DNA from: Saccharolobus shibatae B12
Lineage (GTDB): Archaea; Thermoproteota; Thermoprotei_A; Sulfolobales; Sulfolobaceae
Reading direction: 5' to 3'
Assembly (NCBI RefSeq): GCF_019175345.1
Contig: NZ_CP077717.1
Span: 558,001-622,000, forward strand
DNA: 64,000 bases
Below the pieces are notes generated by a model. The model searched no databases and was not told the DNA's origin. It worked only from the letters and a program-made list of their open reading frames with translations. The first letter of the stretch is position 1; the number at the start of each line of letters is the position of its first letter. The position numbers and the translations under genes were made by a program. Below, in pieces: positions 9,789 to 19,015 of the stretch.

Positions 9789-9835
9789 ACTCTATATAGG
9801 TAGATTTTTAAGAATGCTTATACATTATTATATCA

Positions 9836-10279
9836 ATGGATTCCCAAAACTATGATATTGAAAAAATTTTACAGAGATACGATAGCGATTACGTATTTCA
9901 TTATTTAGGTGTGAAGATTTTAGAGATAAAGGAGGGATATGCTAAAACACAAATACCGTTCAAGAAGGAGCTGACAAGAAGGGGAAATATTCTAAATGGT
10001 GGAATGATAGTTGCGTCCATAGACTACACAGGTGGATTGGCAGTTCTATCAATAAACGATGGAATGGATCAGGTAACACAAGAACTAAAGGTAAATTTCC
10101 TAGAGCCAATGTATAGGGGGCCGTTTACTGTTGAAGCAAATGTAATAAGAAAAGGTAGAACTGCAGTCGTAGTGGAGATTACTTTTAAAGACGTTGAGGG
10201 AAGTCTTGGTGCGATTGGATTGGGAACGTGGTACATAATAAGGGATAAGAAAATTAACATGAATGTTCAACCTCAATAA
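9836..10279 (+). CDS. PaaI-type hotdog thioesterase
   Basis: A 147-residue single hotdog domain. The conserved active-site stretch reads [19 protein letters not shown] (about 50-68), with Asn where many PaaI proteins have His in HGG, and an Asp in the long helix. Members hydrolyse acyl-CoA thioesters. It has its own TATA-like box (GATTTTTAAG at about 9803) and follows acs, so it could balance the acyl-CoA pool. Substrate not predictable. Confidence 0.88.
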   Translation: MDSQNYDIEKILQRYDSDYVFHYLGVKILEIKEGYAKTQIPFKKELTRRGNILNGGMIVASIDYTGGLAVLSINDGMDQVTQELKVNFLEPMYRGPFTVEANVIRKGRTAVVVEITFKDVEGSLGAIGLGTWYIIRDKKINMNVQPQ

Positions 10280-10328
10280 TTTGCACAAATAATAAAACTT
10301 TATAAGGTTTAGAGATAAACTAACTTTA

Positions 10329-11729
10329 ATGGAATTACCATCAGTTTTCGCTCCCTTTAAGAGAGATCCAACGTTTTATCCATCTCCAAGGATGGCCATG
10401 AAATCACCTCCAGAGGACTTAGCTTATGTTGCTTGTTTATACACGGGAACTGGAATAAATAGGCCAGATTTCATAGCGGTAGTTGATGTAAAGCTTGAAT
10501 CGGAAACTTATTCTAAGGTAATCCATAAGGTTGAATTACCGTATATCAATGATGAGCTACATCACTTTGGTTGGAACGCCTGCAGTTCAGCCCTATGCCC
10601 TAATGGAAGACCTAATTTTGAGAGAAGATTCCTAGTAGTACCCGGTTTGCGCTCCTCAAGAATTTACATAATAGATACAAAATTAAACCCTAGACAGCCT
10701 AACATAGTTAAAACTATAGAACCAGAGGAAGTTAAGAAAGTAACGGGTTATAGTAGGCTACATACAGTACATTGTGGACCAGACGGTGTGTACATAAGTG
10801 CTCTTGGCAATGAAAACGGTGAGGATCCTGGAGGAATTTTAATGCTAGACCATTACAGTTTTGAACCATTAGGTAAATGGGAAATAGATAGGGGTGATCA
10901 ATATTTGGCTTACGATTTCTGGTGGAATTTACCAAATGAAGTAATGGTAACTAGTGAGTGGGCAGTGCCAAACACTATTGAGAACGGGCTTCGATTGGAA
11001 CATCTAAAAGATAGGTATGGAAATAGGATACACTTCTGGGACTTGAGGAGAAGAAAGAAGGTATCAAGCGTAACCCTTGGTGAAGAGAATAGAATGGCGT
11101 TAGAGCTTAGACCCCTACATGACCCAACTAAACTCATGGGATTCATAAATATGGTAGTAAGCCTAAAGGATCTGAGCAGTTCAATCTGGTTATGGTACTA
11201 CGAAGATGGTAAGTGGAATGCGGAAAAGGTTATTGAAATCCCTGCGGAACCTACTGAGGGAAGTTTGCCTGAGATATTGAAACCATTTAAGGCTGTACCA
11301 CCATTAGTTACTGATATAGACTTAAGCCTTGATGATAAGTTCCTTTACGTTAGCTTATGGGGTATAGGAGAGATTAGGCAGTACGACGTGAGTAATCCAT
11401 TTAAACCAGTACTTACTGGAAAGGTCAAATTGGGAGGTATATTTCATAGGGCTGACCATCCCTCAGATCATAAACTTACTGGAGCTCCTCAGATGATTGA
11501 AATCAGTAGGGACGGAAAAAGAGTTTACGTTACCAATTCCCTATATAGTACTTGGGATAATCAATTCTATCCTGAGGGCTTAAAGGGATGGATGGTTAAA
11601 CTAAATGCTAATCCAGATGGAGGTCTAAATGTGGATAAGGAGTTCTTCGTGGATTTTGGAGAGGCTAGATCACATCAAGTTAGGTTAAGGGGAGGAGATG
11701 CTTCCTCTGACTCTTATTGCTATCCTTAG
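10329..11729 (+). CDS. Selenium-binding protein / SBP56 (methanethiol oxidase family)
   Basis: A 466-residue beta-propeller of the SBP56 family. Diagnostic parts are HTVHCGPDGVYISALG, VTSEWAVPN, DIDLSLDDKFLYVSLWG, the His-rich FHRADHPSDHK, and the end of the propeller with SHQVRLRGGD. Bacterial and human homologues are copper-dependent methanethiol oxidases, so a sulfur-compound role is plausible. A leaderless start is supported by ACTTTATAAGG at about 10298-10308. The last 32 nt overlap the next gene in another frame, a tight coupling to a membrane protein. Confidence 0.9.
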   Translation: MELPSVFAPFKRDPTFYPSPRMAMKSPPEDLAYVACLYTGTGINRPDFIAVVDVKLESETYSKVIHKVELPYINDELHHFGWNACSSALCPNGRPNFERRFLVVPGLRSSRIYIIDTKLNPRQPNIVKTIEPEEVKKVTGYSRLHTVHCGPDGVYISALGNENGEDPGGILMLDHYSFEPLGKWEIDRGDQYLAYDFWWNLPNEVMVTSEWAVPNTIENGLRLEHLKDRYGNRIHFWDLRRRKKVSSVTLGEENRMALELRPLHDPTKLMGFINMVVSLKDLSSSIWLWYYEDGKWNAEKVIEIPAEPTEGSLPEILKPFKAVPPLVTDIDLSLDDKFLYVSLWGIGEIRQYDVSNPFKPVLTGKVKLGGIFHRADHPSDHKLTGAPQMIEISRDGKRVYVTNSLYSTWDNQFYPEGLKGWMVKLNANPDGGLNVDKEFFVDFGEARSHQVRLRGGDASSDSYCYP

Positions 11730-12255
11730 CCTAGGGATAGTAGAGGGGCTAGATCCCTATAAGGGATTACTTTTTTCTTATTATTTTTACTCATTTAGAA
11801 AGGTGAAGGAATCGTATGTAGTCCCTATCCTATCGAGTATTACATACTATATGATAGGTATTCTGATAGCAGTATTGCTTAACATTAGCGATAATGCATT
11901 AACTAGAGGAATAATGTTTTTCCTTTTATTAGCACACATGCTAATAAAGCTCGTAATGGGTAAAGTTCTCCACTATCCCGGTAATATGAGACCTAAAATA
12001 TTAAACGTTATCCAATGGTCAACCTTGAATTCAATAATTCAGATGAATGTAATAGTACTCCTCACCCTCTCAATTCTCTCCAAACTAAGCCTTATCCTTT
12101 TACCAATTACAGTGGTAATTGTAAGGGAAACTACGTACTGTTTATCAGTGAAAAATAATAGGATTCTCTTGAATCTGACTGAATATAATTTTAACTATTT
12201 CTACATAATTACAATATCGCTACTCAGTATTGTTCTCATTCTACCTCTATTATGA
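11698..12255 (+). CDS. Polytopic membrane protein overlapping SBP56 gene (NicO/RcnA-like?)
   Basis: A 185-residue protein with about six hydrophobic segments; it overlaps the SBP56 gene by 32 nt. The N-terminal GIVEGLDPYKGLLFSYYF resembles the G-x-x-HALDP-type signature of NicO/RcnA metal exporters and related LysE-like permeases, but with Glu in place of His, so this link is tentative. No His-rich loop is present. Co-expression with a probably copper-dependent SBP56 makes a metal- or thiol-related transport role an attractive guess, nothing more. The 3' end overlaps the convergent small gene by about 20 nt. Confidence 0.7.
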   Translation: MLPLTLIAILSLGIVEGLDPYKGLLFSYYFYSFRKVKESYVVPILSSITYYMIGILIAVLLNISDNALTRGIMFFLLLAHMLIKLVMGKVLHYPGNMRPKILNVIQWSTLNSIIQMNVIVLLTLSILSKLSLILLPITVVIVRETTYCLSVKNNRILLNLTEYNFNYFYIITISLLSIVLILPLL

Positions 12256-12421
12256 CGTCTTCACGATCTTTAAATAGTTCATGTAAGGAAATCCAAATCC
12301 TAGCTCTATCACAGTATCTATTGCTTTTCACTCTAATTTTTGTAAATTTGTCGTCAGTCTTGATCTTTATTTCTGCATTTGGGTCAAATTTCCTCACAGT
12401 CTCCATTACTTTATCCAACAT
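12236..12421 (-). CDS. Small 61-aa protein, unknown
   Basis: A 61-residue reading frame with alternating charged and hydrophobic residues (EIKIKTDDKFTKIRVKS), which reads as a small beta-rich soluble protein rather than a shadow frame. ATG start with a TATATAATGG/ATTATATA-like box just upstream on the reverse strand. It converges with the SBP56-associated membrane gene (20-nt overlap) and diverges from the 138-aa membrane protein. Function unknown. Confidence 0.55.
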   Translation of the reverse strand: MLDKVMETVRKFDPNAEIKIKTDDKFTKIRVKSNRYCDRARIWISLHELFKDREDVIIEVE

Positions 12422-12454
12422 AGATATATAATGGTATAACCAAATTTTAAGATT

Positions 12455-12871
12455 ATGATTAATAGTAGAGGACTAACAATTATGACTGTTTTCTCAATTA
12501 TTTACGCTATTCTTGAACTAGGAATGCAATGGGATCCTTCAAAGGTTTTAGGCTCACCAACGTGGATGAAAAGTTTATTCACTCCAACGGTATCACTTTA
12601 TTTTTACAGAGTAATTTATATTCTAATTTTCGCGTTTCCCTCATATCTTGCCTCGGGTAAACTATTATCCATTGAGACAGTATGGTACTTAATTTACGGG
12701 TCAATAGTTGAAGATGTTATGTATTGGATAATTGATCTTAGGCTACCGTTTTCATGGGCTTGGTTTTATCCAGTGTATTTTGGTATACCCATAGATGACG
12801 TTATAGGAGTAATAATTTTAGCTGTAATGTACATGTTCGTTAAGCAAAAGTCTAAAGCTGGAATGAGTTAG
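12455..12871 (+). CDS. 138-aa membrane protein, unknown
   Basis: Four hydrophobic segments with conserved-looking polar positions inside or at the edge of helices (VEDVMYWIIDLRLPF and IPIDDVIGV). The pattern of acidic pairs next to helix ends resembles small lycopene-cyclase-type membrane proteins, but the match is too weak to name. It converges with the MFS transporter gene, overlapping its end by 20 nt. Confidence 0.65.
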   Translation: MINSRGLTIMTVFSIIYAILELGMQWDPSKVLGSPTWMKSLFTPTVSLYFYRVIYILIFAFPSYLASGKLLSIETVWYLIYGSIVEDVMYWIIDLRLPFSWAWFYPVYFGIPIDDVIGVIILAVMYMFVKQKSKAGMS

Positions 12872-13991
12872 TTTTTATCCTTTTTATTTGGTACAAATAA
12901 ATAGCTGCAGAAACAAGACCAAAGGAAGACATTATTCCCCATAAAATGACGGGAGTGTATAAATAATAGTTCATAAGCTCACTTATTAGCGATGACCCCG
13001 ATACCCTGCCAATTCCAGTAACCATACTGTATAATCCAATTTGTCTCCCCCTGGAACTCTGATTTGATAAAGAGTTAGCAATGGCTTGTGATAGTGGTGT
13101 CACTATCATTTCAGCAATAGTTATAATCATAATATCGATTGATGCTACTAGAAAATTAGTGATGAATGCAACTCCGAAATATCCAAAGGTATAAATTAGC
13201 GTCCCAATTACAATTAACCAAATCCTTTTACTTATAAGTCTTCCAACTAGGTCTTGGAATGCTACTATCATAATTCCGTTTATGGCAAATAGTATACTGA
13301 CTTGAAATTCTGTGAAATGAAGTTGGGCATTATAATATGTTAGTAAACCGAATCCCAACTGACCAACTAACACGAAAGTAAGAAATGTGGAAATTAGAAA
13401 GAGCGCAAACTCCTTGTTGACGTTAAAATTTAAAATACTGCCTGCACCCTTAAATTCCGGTAATAATCTCACTAGAGGTATTGGGATTATCGCTATCAGA
13501 CTTGACACCAATAATAGCATCCTAAATCCGTAAAATGTGAACATATATCCGCCAATCAAGGGTCCTAAGGCCCATCCCGCATTAATTCCAACCCTTTGCC
13601 TACTAAACGCCTTAACTAAATCAGCCCTTTTGTAAATATCCCCAACTATTGCAGTAGAAGATACATTGTATATATTATTAAAGAATGTTTGTAATAAAAT
13701 CAATCCCGCTATAGGTATGGGGAGATTAACTAGATATGCTGTAAATAGAGCCAATGAGGAAACAACCGTGGAAAGCATCATCGCATTTCTCCTCCCCAAA
13801 TAATCAACTACTATCCCTCCACCAATTGACGCGATAACGTTGATCAACGCTTGGATTAAGTAAAATATCGAAACAGTATCCAGCGAGAATCCATAAACTC
13901 TATATAATGCGAATCCGATAAATGGCCAAATTATGGAACCGCTAAAAGACCTTACACCTCCTATAATCGCTATTCTGTTTATCTCTTTCAT
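12852..13991 (-). CDS. MFS transporter
   Basis: A 379-residue protein with about twelve transmembrane segments. The loop 2-3 motif is DYLGRRNAMML, and a second cytoplasmic loop has SRQRVGINAGWALGPLIGGY, both typical of drug/sugar-type MFS permeases. ATG start with a T/A-rich upstream region. The substrate is unknown. It is divergent from the second MFS transporter at 14109. Confidence 0.88.
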   Translation of the reverse strand: MKEINRIAIIGGVRSFSGSIIWPFIGFALYRVYGFSLDTVSIFYLIQALINVIASIGGGIVVDYLGRRNAMMLSTVVSSLALFTAYLVNLPIPIAGLILLQTFFNNIYNVSSTAIVGDIYKRADLVKAFSRQRVGINAGWALGPLIGGYMFTFYGFRMLLLVSSLIAIIPIPLVRLLPEFKGAGSILNFNVNKEFALFLISTFLTFVLVGQLGFGLLTYYNAQLHFTEFQVSILFAINGIMIVAFQDLVGRLISKRIWLIVIGTLIYTFGYFGVAFITNFLVASIDIMIITIAEMIVTPLSQAIANSLSNQSSRGRQIGLYSMVTGIGRVSGSSLISELMNYYLYTPVILWGIMSSFGLVSAAIYLYQIKRIKTNSFQL

Positions 13992-14108
13992 ATCTCACTT
14001 TCTATACATGCAAGGTATAAAATGTTGACCATTGTATGCTGTTTAAATAACTTACATTCTCTTCTGAGAAGTTAATTTTTTTAAAAAGCCAATAAGTTAA
14101 AAAAGCAA

Positions 14109-15452
14109 ATGGAGCCAGAAAAGTTCACGTGGGATTCAGGTAAGGCAATAATATCCCAGTTCATAGGATTCCTTCTAGACTCCTATGATCTAACAATGAT
14201 TTTAAGCATAGCTCCAGTGCTAGCAAAGGTAATTCTACCACCTGCGAGCCCACTAATTGCGACCTTTAATGTCATTCTTTCATATTCTTTAACAATAATA
14301 TTCAGACCCCTAGGTTCAGCAATATTTGGAAATTTGGGAGACAAGATAGGTAGGAGAGCTGACTTAATAATAACAGTATTGGGCTTAGGAATAGTTAGTG
14401 CACTAACTTCAGCATTACCAACTTACGCACAAGTCGGAATTCTTTCATTCGTTCTATTCGTTTTAATAAGAGTTGCGGTAGGTATTTTCGCTGGTGGAGA
14501 ATACTCTGCTGGTCATCCATTTGCAATGGAGTGGACGCCATATAAATGGAGAGGTTTCATTAGTGGACTAGTTCAAGGTGGTTTCTCATTTGGCGCAGCA
14601 TTAGCTGCCGTGGTAGAGGGTATCTTCATTGGAATTTATGGTGTATCCGGTGTTGAGGAGTTTGCGTGGAGATATGTGTTTTTAACTGCCTTAATACCGG
14701 CTTTTATAGCGTTAGCAGTAAGACTTGCTATGAAAGAAACACCTGTTTTTGAAGACGTTAAAAAGAGGAATCTAATTAGAAGGACACCATTAGTGGATTT
14801 GTTTAAACCACCTTATAGAAGAGATTTCTTTCAAGTCATGGCATATATGACAGGGATGTTCTTTTTCGCCTACTCTCTATTTGCATTTGTGCCTACTATT
14901 TTAGAACATAGTCCTTCAACGTTTGGCCTTGGAGAAGCAAACTACATATATAGTATTGGTACTTACGCTGCATTTGCTGGTGCAGTAATGTTCGGTACCT
15001 TATCCCAGTATGTTGGAAGAAGAAGGTTAACAATAATATGGAGTATAATTACCTTTATAATTGCAATACCAATTTATTATGGGCTTATTACTGCGGCTAT
15101 TGCAGGTAACGCTATGACTGCTATGTTATTTTCAATAATTATCGGTATAATAACACAAGGACCTTGGGGAATAATACCAATCTATTTATCTGAGAGATTT
15201 AAAGCGTCGATGAGGGCTTCTGGAGTGGGTTTCGGTTATTCCTCTGGAATTTTCATAGGTGGTTGGTTCAGTATATATGTACCTCTAATGCATAACTACT
15301 TGTTTAAGTCAATAGATACGCCGAATAACGTATGGTTCTCTACAGCAGTATTATTGATGATTGGAGCTTTAATAGTTGGTATTGCACAATACTTCGGACC
15401 AGAAACACTAGGAACTAGATTAGCTGAAGAACCACAAAAAACCATAGAGTAA
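14109..15452 (+). CDS. MFS transporter, metabolite:H+ symporter (MHS)-like
   Basis: A 447-residue protein with twelve predicted helices. [15 protein letters not shown] is the loop 2-3 motif, and [21 protein letters not shown] is the helix 4-5 signature shared with the MHS group (ShiA, ProP, KgtP), which import organic acids or osmolytes with protons. Sulfolobus lives at low external pH, so a proton symporter is well placed. TTTTTTTAAAAAG upstream could serve as its TATA element. Substrate unknown. Confidence 0.9.
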   Translation: MEPEKFTWDSGKAIISQFIGFLLDSYDLTMILSIAPVLAKVILPPASPLIATFNVILSYSLTIIFRPLGSAIFGNLGDKIGRRADLIITVLGLGIVSALTSALPTYAQVGILSFVLFVLIRVAVGIFAGGEYSAGHPFAMEWTPYKWRGFISGLVQGGFSFGAALAAVVEGIFIGIYGVSGVEEFAWRYVFLTALIPAFIALAVRLAMKETPVFEDVKKRNLIRRTPLVDLFKPPYRRDFFQVMAYMTGMFFFAYSLFAFVPTILEHSPSTFGLGEANYIYSIGTYAAFAGAVMFGTLSQYVGRRRLTIIWSIITFIIAIPIYYGLITAAIAGNAMTAMLFSIIIGIITQGPWGIIPIYLSERFKASMRASGVGFGYSSGIFIGGWFSIYVPLMHNYLFKSIDTPNNVWFSTAVLLMIGALIVGIAQYFGPETLGTRLAEEPQKTIE

Positions 15453-15483
15453 AATGGAAAGGTAGAGCTTTCTAAAAGGGATT

Positions 15484-16545
15484 TCAGTTTTTTTCAAAAA
15501 CTTTTATTTTATCTTTTTTTACATATACTAATACTTCCTCACCAGAATGCATCGGATGATCAGAATACGTGAATATCTCTTCCTCCGAATCTAATGGAGT
15601 TATAGTTATCCTAAATAGACCTCCTTGATAGCCTATAACTTTGACCCTCCCCTTTCCAACTAAAATCCAAGAGTCATCCCTAATGACATCTTTCGATATC
15701 TTCACATCTTCTGGTCTAATACCAATTATCACTCTATCACCAGGGACACTCACTGGAAATCTAAAACTGCCTATAACTATCCCCTCATTAGTCACCTTTC
15801 CCTCCAGTTCATTAATTTCACCTATGAGACTAGCAACCTGAATTGATACCGGATTGTCATATACGTCCTCAGGTTTACCCACTTGAACTAATTTGCCTTT
15901 AACCAAGACCCCTACCCTATCAGCAATGGCGAAAATATCAGCGGGATCATGGCTGACGATAAGCAAGGTTACTCCTAATCTACTTTGGACTTCTTTAACT
16001 AAAGCTCTAGCACTATCCCTCATTCTAGCATCTAAATTGCTGAATGGCTCGTCGAGTAAAAGCAAGGACGGATCTTTAACTAAAGCTCTAGCTAGAGCTA
16101 CCCTTTGTTGTTGTCCTCCAGACAATTCCCTAGGAAAGTGATTTAAAACATTATGAATATCTAAAATCTTGGCTACTTCCTCAACCCTTTTCCTTATCTC
16201 CTGCTTACTCATCTTCATATTAGTTAAAGGAAACGCAATATTCTCAAACGCTGTTAAATTAGGATATAGAGCCCAAGTTTGAAATACCATGCCGATCTTT
16301 CTGTCTTCCGGAGGAACAACTAGTTTACCATTTGACGCAACTAACTTATCGTCGAAATACAGTTCTCCACTGGAAGGTACGTCTAAACCAGCAATTATTC
16401 TCATGAAGGTGGTCTTACCGGCGCCACTAGGACCTAAAATACCAAATCTTTCTCCGTTCTCGATAACTATATTAACGTCCTCTAGGGCTATAACTTTACC
16501 CTTCTTGAATAATTTAGAGATGTGCTTTGCAACAATTTTAACCAT
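15484..16545 (-). CDS. glcV: Glucose ABC transporter ATPase GlcV
   Basis: 353 residues, the same length as the characterised S. solfataricus GlcV. Walker A GPSGAGKTT (about residues 38-46), the signature LSGGQQQRVALARA and Walker B LLLLDEPFSNLD are intact. The C-terminal ~120 residues form the OB-type regulatory domain (GIRPEDVKIS) of CUT1/MalK-type ATPases. It drives glucose uptake with the two permeases encoded just upstream (4-nt gap after glcU). As last gene of glcT-glcU-glcV it lies convergent to the MFS gene at 14109. Confidence 0.95.
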   Translation of the reverse strand: MVKIVAKHISKLFKKGKVIALEDVNIVIENGERFGILGPSGAGKTTFMRIIAGLDVPSSGELYFDDKLVASNGKLVVPPEDRKIGMVFQTWALYPNLTAFENIAFPLTNMKMSKQEIRKRVEEVAKILDIHNVLNHFPRELSGGQQQRVALARALVKDPSLLLLDEPFSNLDARMRDSARALVKEVQSRLGVTLLIVSHDPADIFAIADRVGVLVKGKLVQVGKPEDVYDNPVSIQVASLIGEINELEGKVTNEGIVIGSFRFPVSVPGDRVIIGIRPEDVKISKDVIRDDSWILVGKGRVKVIGYQGGLFRITITPLDSEEEIFTYSDHPMHSGEEVLVYVKKDKIKVFEKN

Positions 16546-16548
16546 ATA

Positions 16549-17400
16549 TTACACCCCCTTACCTCCTCCGCCTAATGCTATTAGCCCTCTAATGAAGTAT
16601 CTGCCAAGAAATATAAATATAACTAAAGGTATTATACTGGCTAGCATAGCTGCAGCGAAAGTATCATTGTACAAAGTACCATACCCGCCAGTATAAGATT
16701 GAACTGCTACAGAAACTAATCTCATTCCCGGTGTTGTTACCAAAGTTAATGGAATGAAGAAATTATTCCAAGACTCTATTATAATAAATATTAAAGTTGA
16801 AATGAAACCGGGTAAGGAAAGCGGAAATACTATCTTCATAAAAATCTTTAGATCCCCCGTCCCATCTAACTTAGCTGCTTCAATCAAACTTCTAGGAATT
16901 ACTGAGATAAACATAGACATTAATAATGCTCCAGTAGGTATATAAAAAATTAACATTGCAAATATAATTCCTATATACGTATCTAAAACACCCATGGCTA
17001 CTATTAACCTGGTTAGAGGTATTAATGTAGCTTGGTAGGGAATAAAAGTTGCTAATGCTATCAAGGAAAATAATACATCGCTAAGAATAGATGAAAATCT
17101 ACTAAAAGAATAGGTTAAGGTATAAAAGAAGTAAGCCCCCATAGCTCCAAGAAACGCAGATATAAAAGACGTAGGAATTACCACTATTAAACTATTTACT
17201 AATGGTTTCGCTAAAGCATTGAAAACCGTAAGATAAGCACTAATAGAAATCGAAGTAGGAGTAGCTAATACTGGGCTGGATAAAACTTCTAAATTACTCT
17301 TAAAGCCATTTATAACCATCGCATAAACCGGAATAAGCCATATTATACTTATTATAGCTAAAGCAAGATAATGTAAAGTAGCCTTAACTATTGGCCTCAT
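16549..17400 (-). CDS. glcU: Glucose ABC transporter permease GlcU
   Basis: 283 residues with six transmembrane helices. The EAA loop typical of binding-protein-dependent permeases reads EAAKLDGTGDLKIFMKIVFP. It forms the membrane channel with GlcT. The start overlaps the end of glcT by 4 nt, so the two subunits are translationally coupled. Confidence 0.93.
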   Translation of the reverse strand: MRPIVKATLHYLALAIISIIWLIPVYAMVINGFKSNLEVLSSPVLATPTSISISAYLTVFNALAKPLVNSLIVVIPTSFISAFLGAMGAYFFYTLTYSFSRFSSILSDVLFSLIALATFIPYQATLIPLTRLIVAMGVLDTYIGIIFAMLIFYIPTGALLMSMFISVIPRSLIEAAKLDGTGDLKIFMKIVFPLSLPGFISTLIFIIIESWNNFFIPLTLVTTPGMRLVSVAVQSYTGGYGTLYNDTFAAAMLASIIPLVIFIFLGRYFIRGLIALGGGGKGV

Positions 17401-18254
17401 CTCCTAATCCACCTCCTAATTATAATTAGAGCGTATGGTATTATAATTACTGAGGCTATTACAGTAATTATAGTTGATACTGCAGTAGCTTGAGAGAAAA
17501 ACTCAACAGTAAATAGATAATACATGTAAACTACTAAGGTCTGCAAGAAAACATTAGTAGGCCCTCCGGATAATATATATGGCAGACTAAATATTCTAAA
17601 AGAGAACAGGAAAAGCAACGCAGTTGATATAATAAATGAGTTACTAGAATTAGGAATTAAAAACTTATAAAGTATCTTAAACGAGCTAGCTCCATCTAAT
17701 CTAGCAGCCTCCACTACTGTCTTATCAATATTCATAAAACCTGCTAGGTAAAATAAGGCAGCTATTCCAGTATATGCCCATACACTTACCAAAATTAAAC
17801 TAGGAAACATAGTAGAGGTTGATGACAACCAAGGGAATTGAGGTAATCCTATCTTGACGAAAAGCCAATCGATCCCGATATTTATATTAAATAGCCATAA
17901 CCAAATCAAAGCATTTACAGCCATTGATATAGCTAGAGGATATATTATAATAGAAAGGAACAGCGATCTAGCCTTATTTGAAGTTAGAAAATAGAGCAAT
18001 CCAGCCAATAATATACCTAATAGATTTCCAACTACAACTAAAACAGCAGATAGTTCTAAAGAATGAATTAAAGAATTAACGAACTCAAAAGATTTTATAA
18101 TATTACTAAAAGTTAATAAACCTACAAAGACTGGTTTAGGATTAAGAAGCGACCAATTCATAAAAGAGAATACAGCATTCCATACTACTAGATATAATAA
18201 CATTACGGAAAAAATAGCAGTGGGAATAACTAAAATTATAGTACCTTTCTTCAT
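17397..18254 (-). CDS. glcT: Glucose ABC transporter permease GlcT
   Basis: About 285 residues with six transmembrane helices and the EAA loop EAARLDGASSFKILYKFLIP. The ATG at 18254 is chosen: upstream in-frame sequence contains repetitive MITE DNA, and a TATA box (ATATAAAT, about 18277-18284) lies 25 nt before this ATG, indicating a leaderless operon mRNA for glcT-glcU-glcV. A MITE ends only ~20 bp beyond this TATA box (see separate entry). The partner binding protein GlcS is encoded divergently at 19016. Confidence 0.93.
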   Translation of the reverse strand: MKKGTIILVIPTAIFSVMLLYLVVWNAVFSFMNWSLLNPKPVFVGLLTFSNIIKSFEFVNSLIHSLELSAVLVVVGNLLGILLAGLLYFLTSNKARSLFLSIIIYPLAISMAVNALIWLWLFNINIGIDWLFVKIGLPQFPWLSSTSTMFPSLILVSVWAYTGIAALFYLAGFMNIDKTVVEAARLDGASSFKILYKFLIPNSSNSFIISTALLFLFSFRIFSLPYILSGGPTNVFLQTLVVYMYYLFTVEFFSQATAVSTIITVIASVIIIPYALIIIRRWIRR

Positions 18255-18275
18255 AATTATAATGATAGAAAAAAG

Positions 18276-18286
18276 GTATTTATATG
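18276..18286 (-). promoter_or_regulatory. TATA box of the glcTUV operon
   Basis: On the reverse strand ACATATAAATACC is centred about 26 nt before the glcT ATG, the classical archaeal TATA/BRE spacing for a leaderless transcript. Confidence 0.6.
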
Positions 18287-18300
18287 TTATTATCGAGAAT

Positions 18301-18486
18301 GCTTTGTGAATTGCTTCAGAATTATACAAAAATTTATAACTAATATGTAAAGTATTACCTTTGGAAAAGAGAAAGCACAAGAGGAATTGGAGCAAGTACG
18401 ATGAAGACGTTATAAATATTAATTACTGAAAAATTTTCATTATATAAGATCATCTTAATGAAATAAACTGAATAAGCCAACAAAAT
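18301..18486. mobile_element. MITE, internally deleted copy of the IS at 49214-50230
   Basis: About 185 bp. The left ~110 bp match the left end of the IS relic (GTGAATTGCTTCAGAATTATAC, the KYDE-type transposase start, AAGTACGATGAAGACG) and the right ~70 bp match its right end (ATATTAATTACTGA and GAAATAAACTGAA); everything between is missing. Imperfect terminal inverted repeats of about 18 bp are visible at 18302-18319 and 18468-18485. Sulfolobus genomes carry several such families (SM1-SM4) moved by parental IS transposases. It lies directly upstream of the glcTUV promoter. Confidence 0.8.
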
Positions 18487-18532
18487 ATGTCAAGAATCAA
18501 GTCCATTATAAGCATAGACAATTCAAGTCTCT

Positions 18533-18662
18533 TTTGCGAATTGTAATTCATGAATAAGATGAATACAATAAAGTAAGCTGCTGAGCGTGGATCTCTACCT
18601 AGCCAGAGCGGTGTTATTTAATTAAATTCATTACGATTCTTTAAATAAACTGAATTCGCAAA
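18533..18662. repeat. Short element bounded by 10-bp inverted repeats
   Basis: TTTGCGAATT at 18533-18542 is mirrored by AATTCGCAAA at 18653-18662, bounding ~130 bp without coding potential but with a GC-richer core (GCTGCTGAGCG, TAGCCAGAGCGG). This could be a second small MITE-like insertion or a structured regulatory stretch between glcT and glcS. Only the outer 10 bp of the ends match, so the call is weak. The rest of the 18486-19015 spacer holds AT-rich DNA, a palindrome and the glcS promoter. Confidence 0.35.
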
Positions 18663-18909
18663 GGATGCGTGAATGGCCCCGACAATATCATACAAAAGTC
18701 ATAGTATCGTCACTGAGCTACAAACTCTCTTTTTTTGCTTTTAAGAGATGTATAAATTCCTATTTTGCACTGTTACTCTAAGACGAGATCCCTTCATCAA
18801 TAATTTATAGCTTAATAATGGAACTATCAAGCAGAAAATCAATTTTACAACTTATAATTATATTGTCAAAGTTCTTTTAAATTACTAACAATCCATAAAA
18901 ACTTAATCT

Positions 18910-18928
18910 ATTCCCTACTATAGGGAAT
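18910..18928. promoter_or_regulatory. Palindrome upstream of glcS, candidate operator
   Basis: ATTCCCTA-CTA-TAGGGAAT, a perfect 8-bp inverted repeat around a 3-bp centre, 88 bp before the glcS start and upstream of its presumed TATA box (AAACTTTATTAG near 18979-18990). Length and symmetry fit a dimeric transcription-factor site. Regulator unknown. Confidence 0.45.
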
Positions 18929-19015
18929 CATGTTATATCTGAGCAAAATCAATGTACTATACTTTTAGATGTTGAGAAAAACTTTATTAGTAATCTTCAC
19001 CTAAGTTAATTTGTC

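Noticed and set aside
15893-16696. Forward frames opposite glcV/glcU
   Set aside because: Opposite strand of conserved transporter genes; no promoter or family signal.
18541-18660. tRNA-like segment in the glc spacer
   Set aside because: Some GC-rich loops but no acceptor stem or T-loop sequence; not a tRNA.
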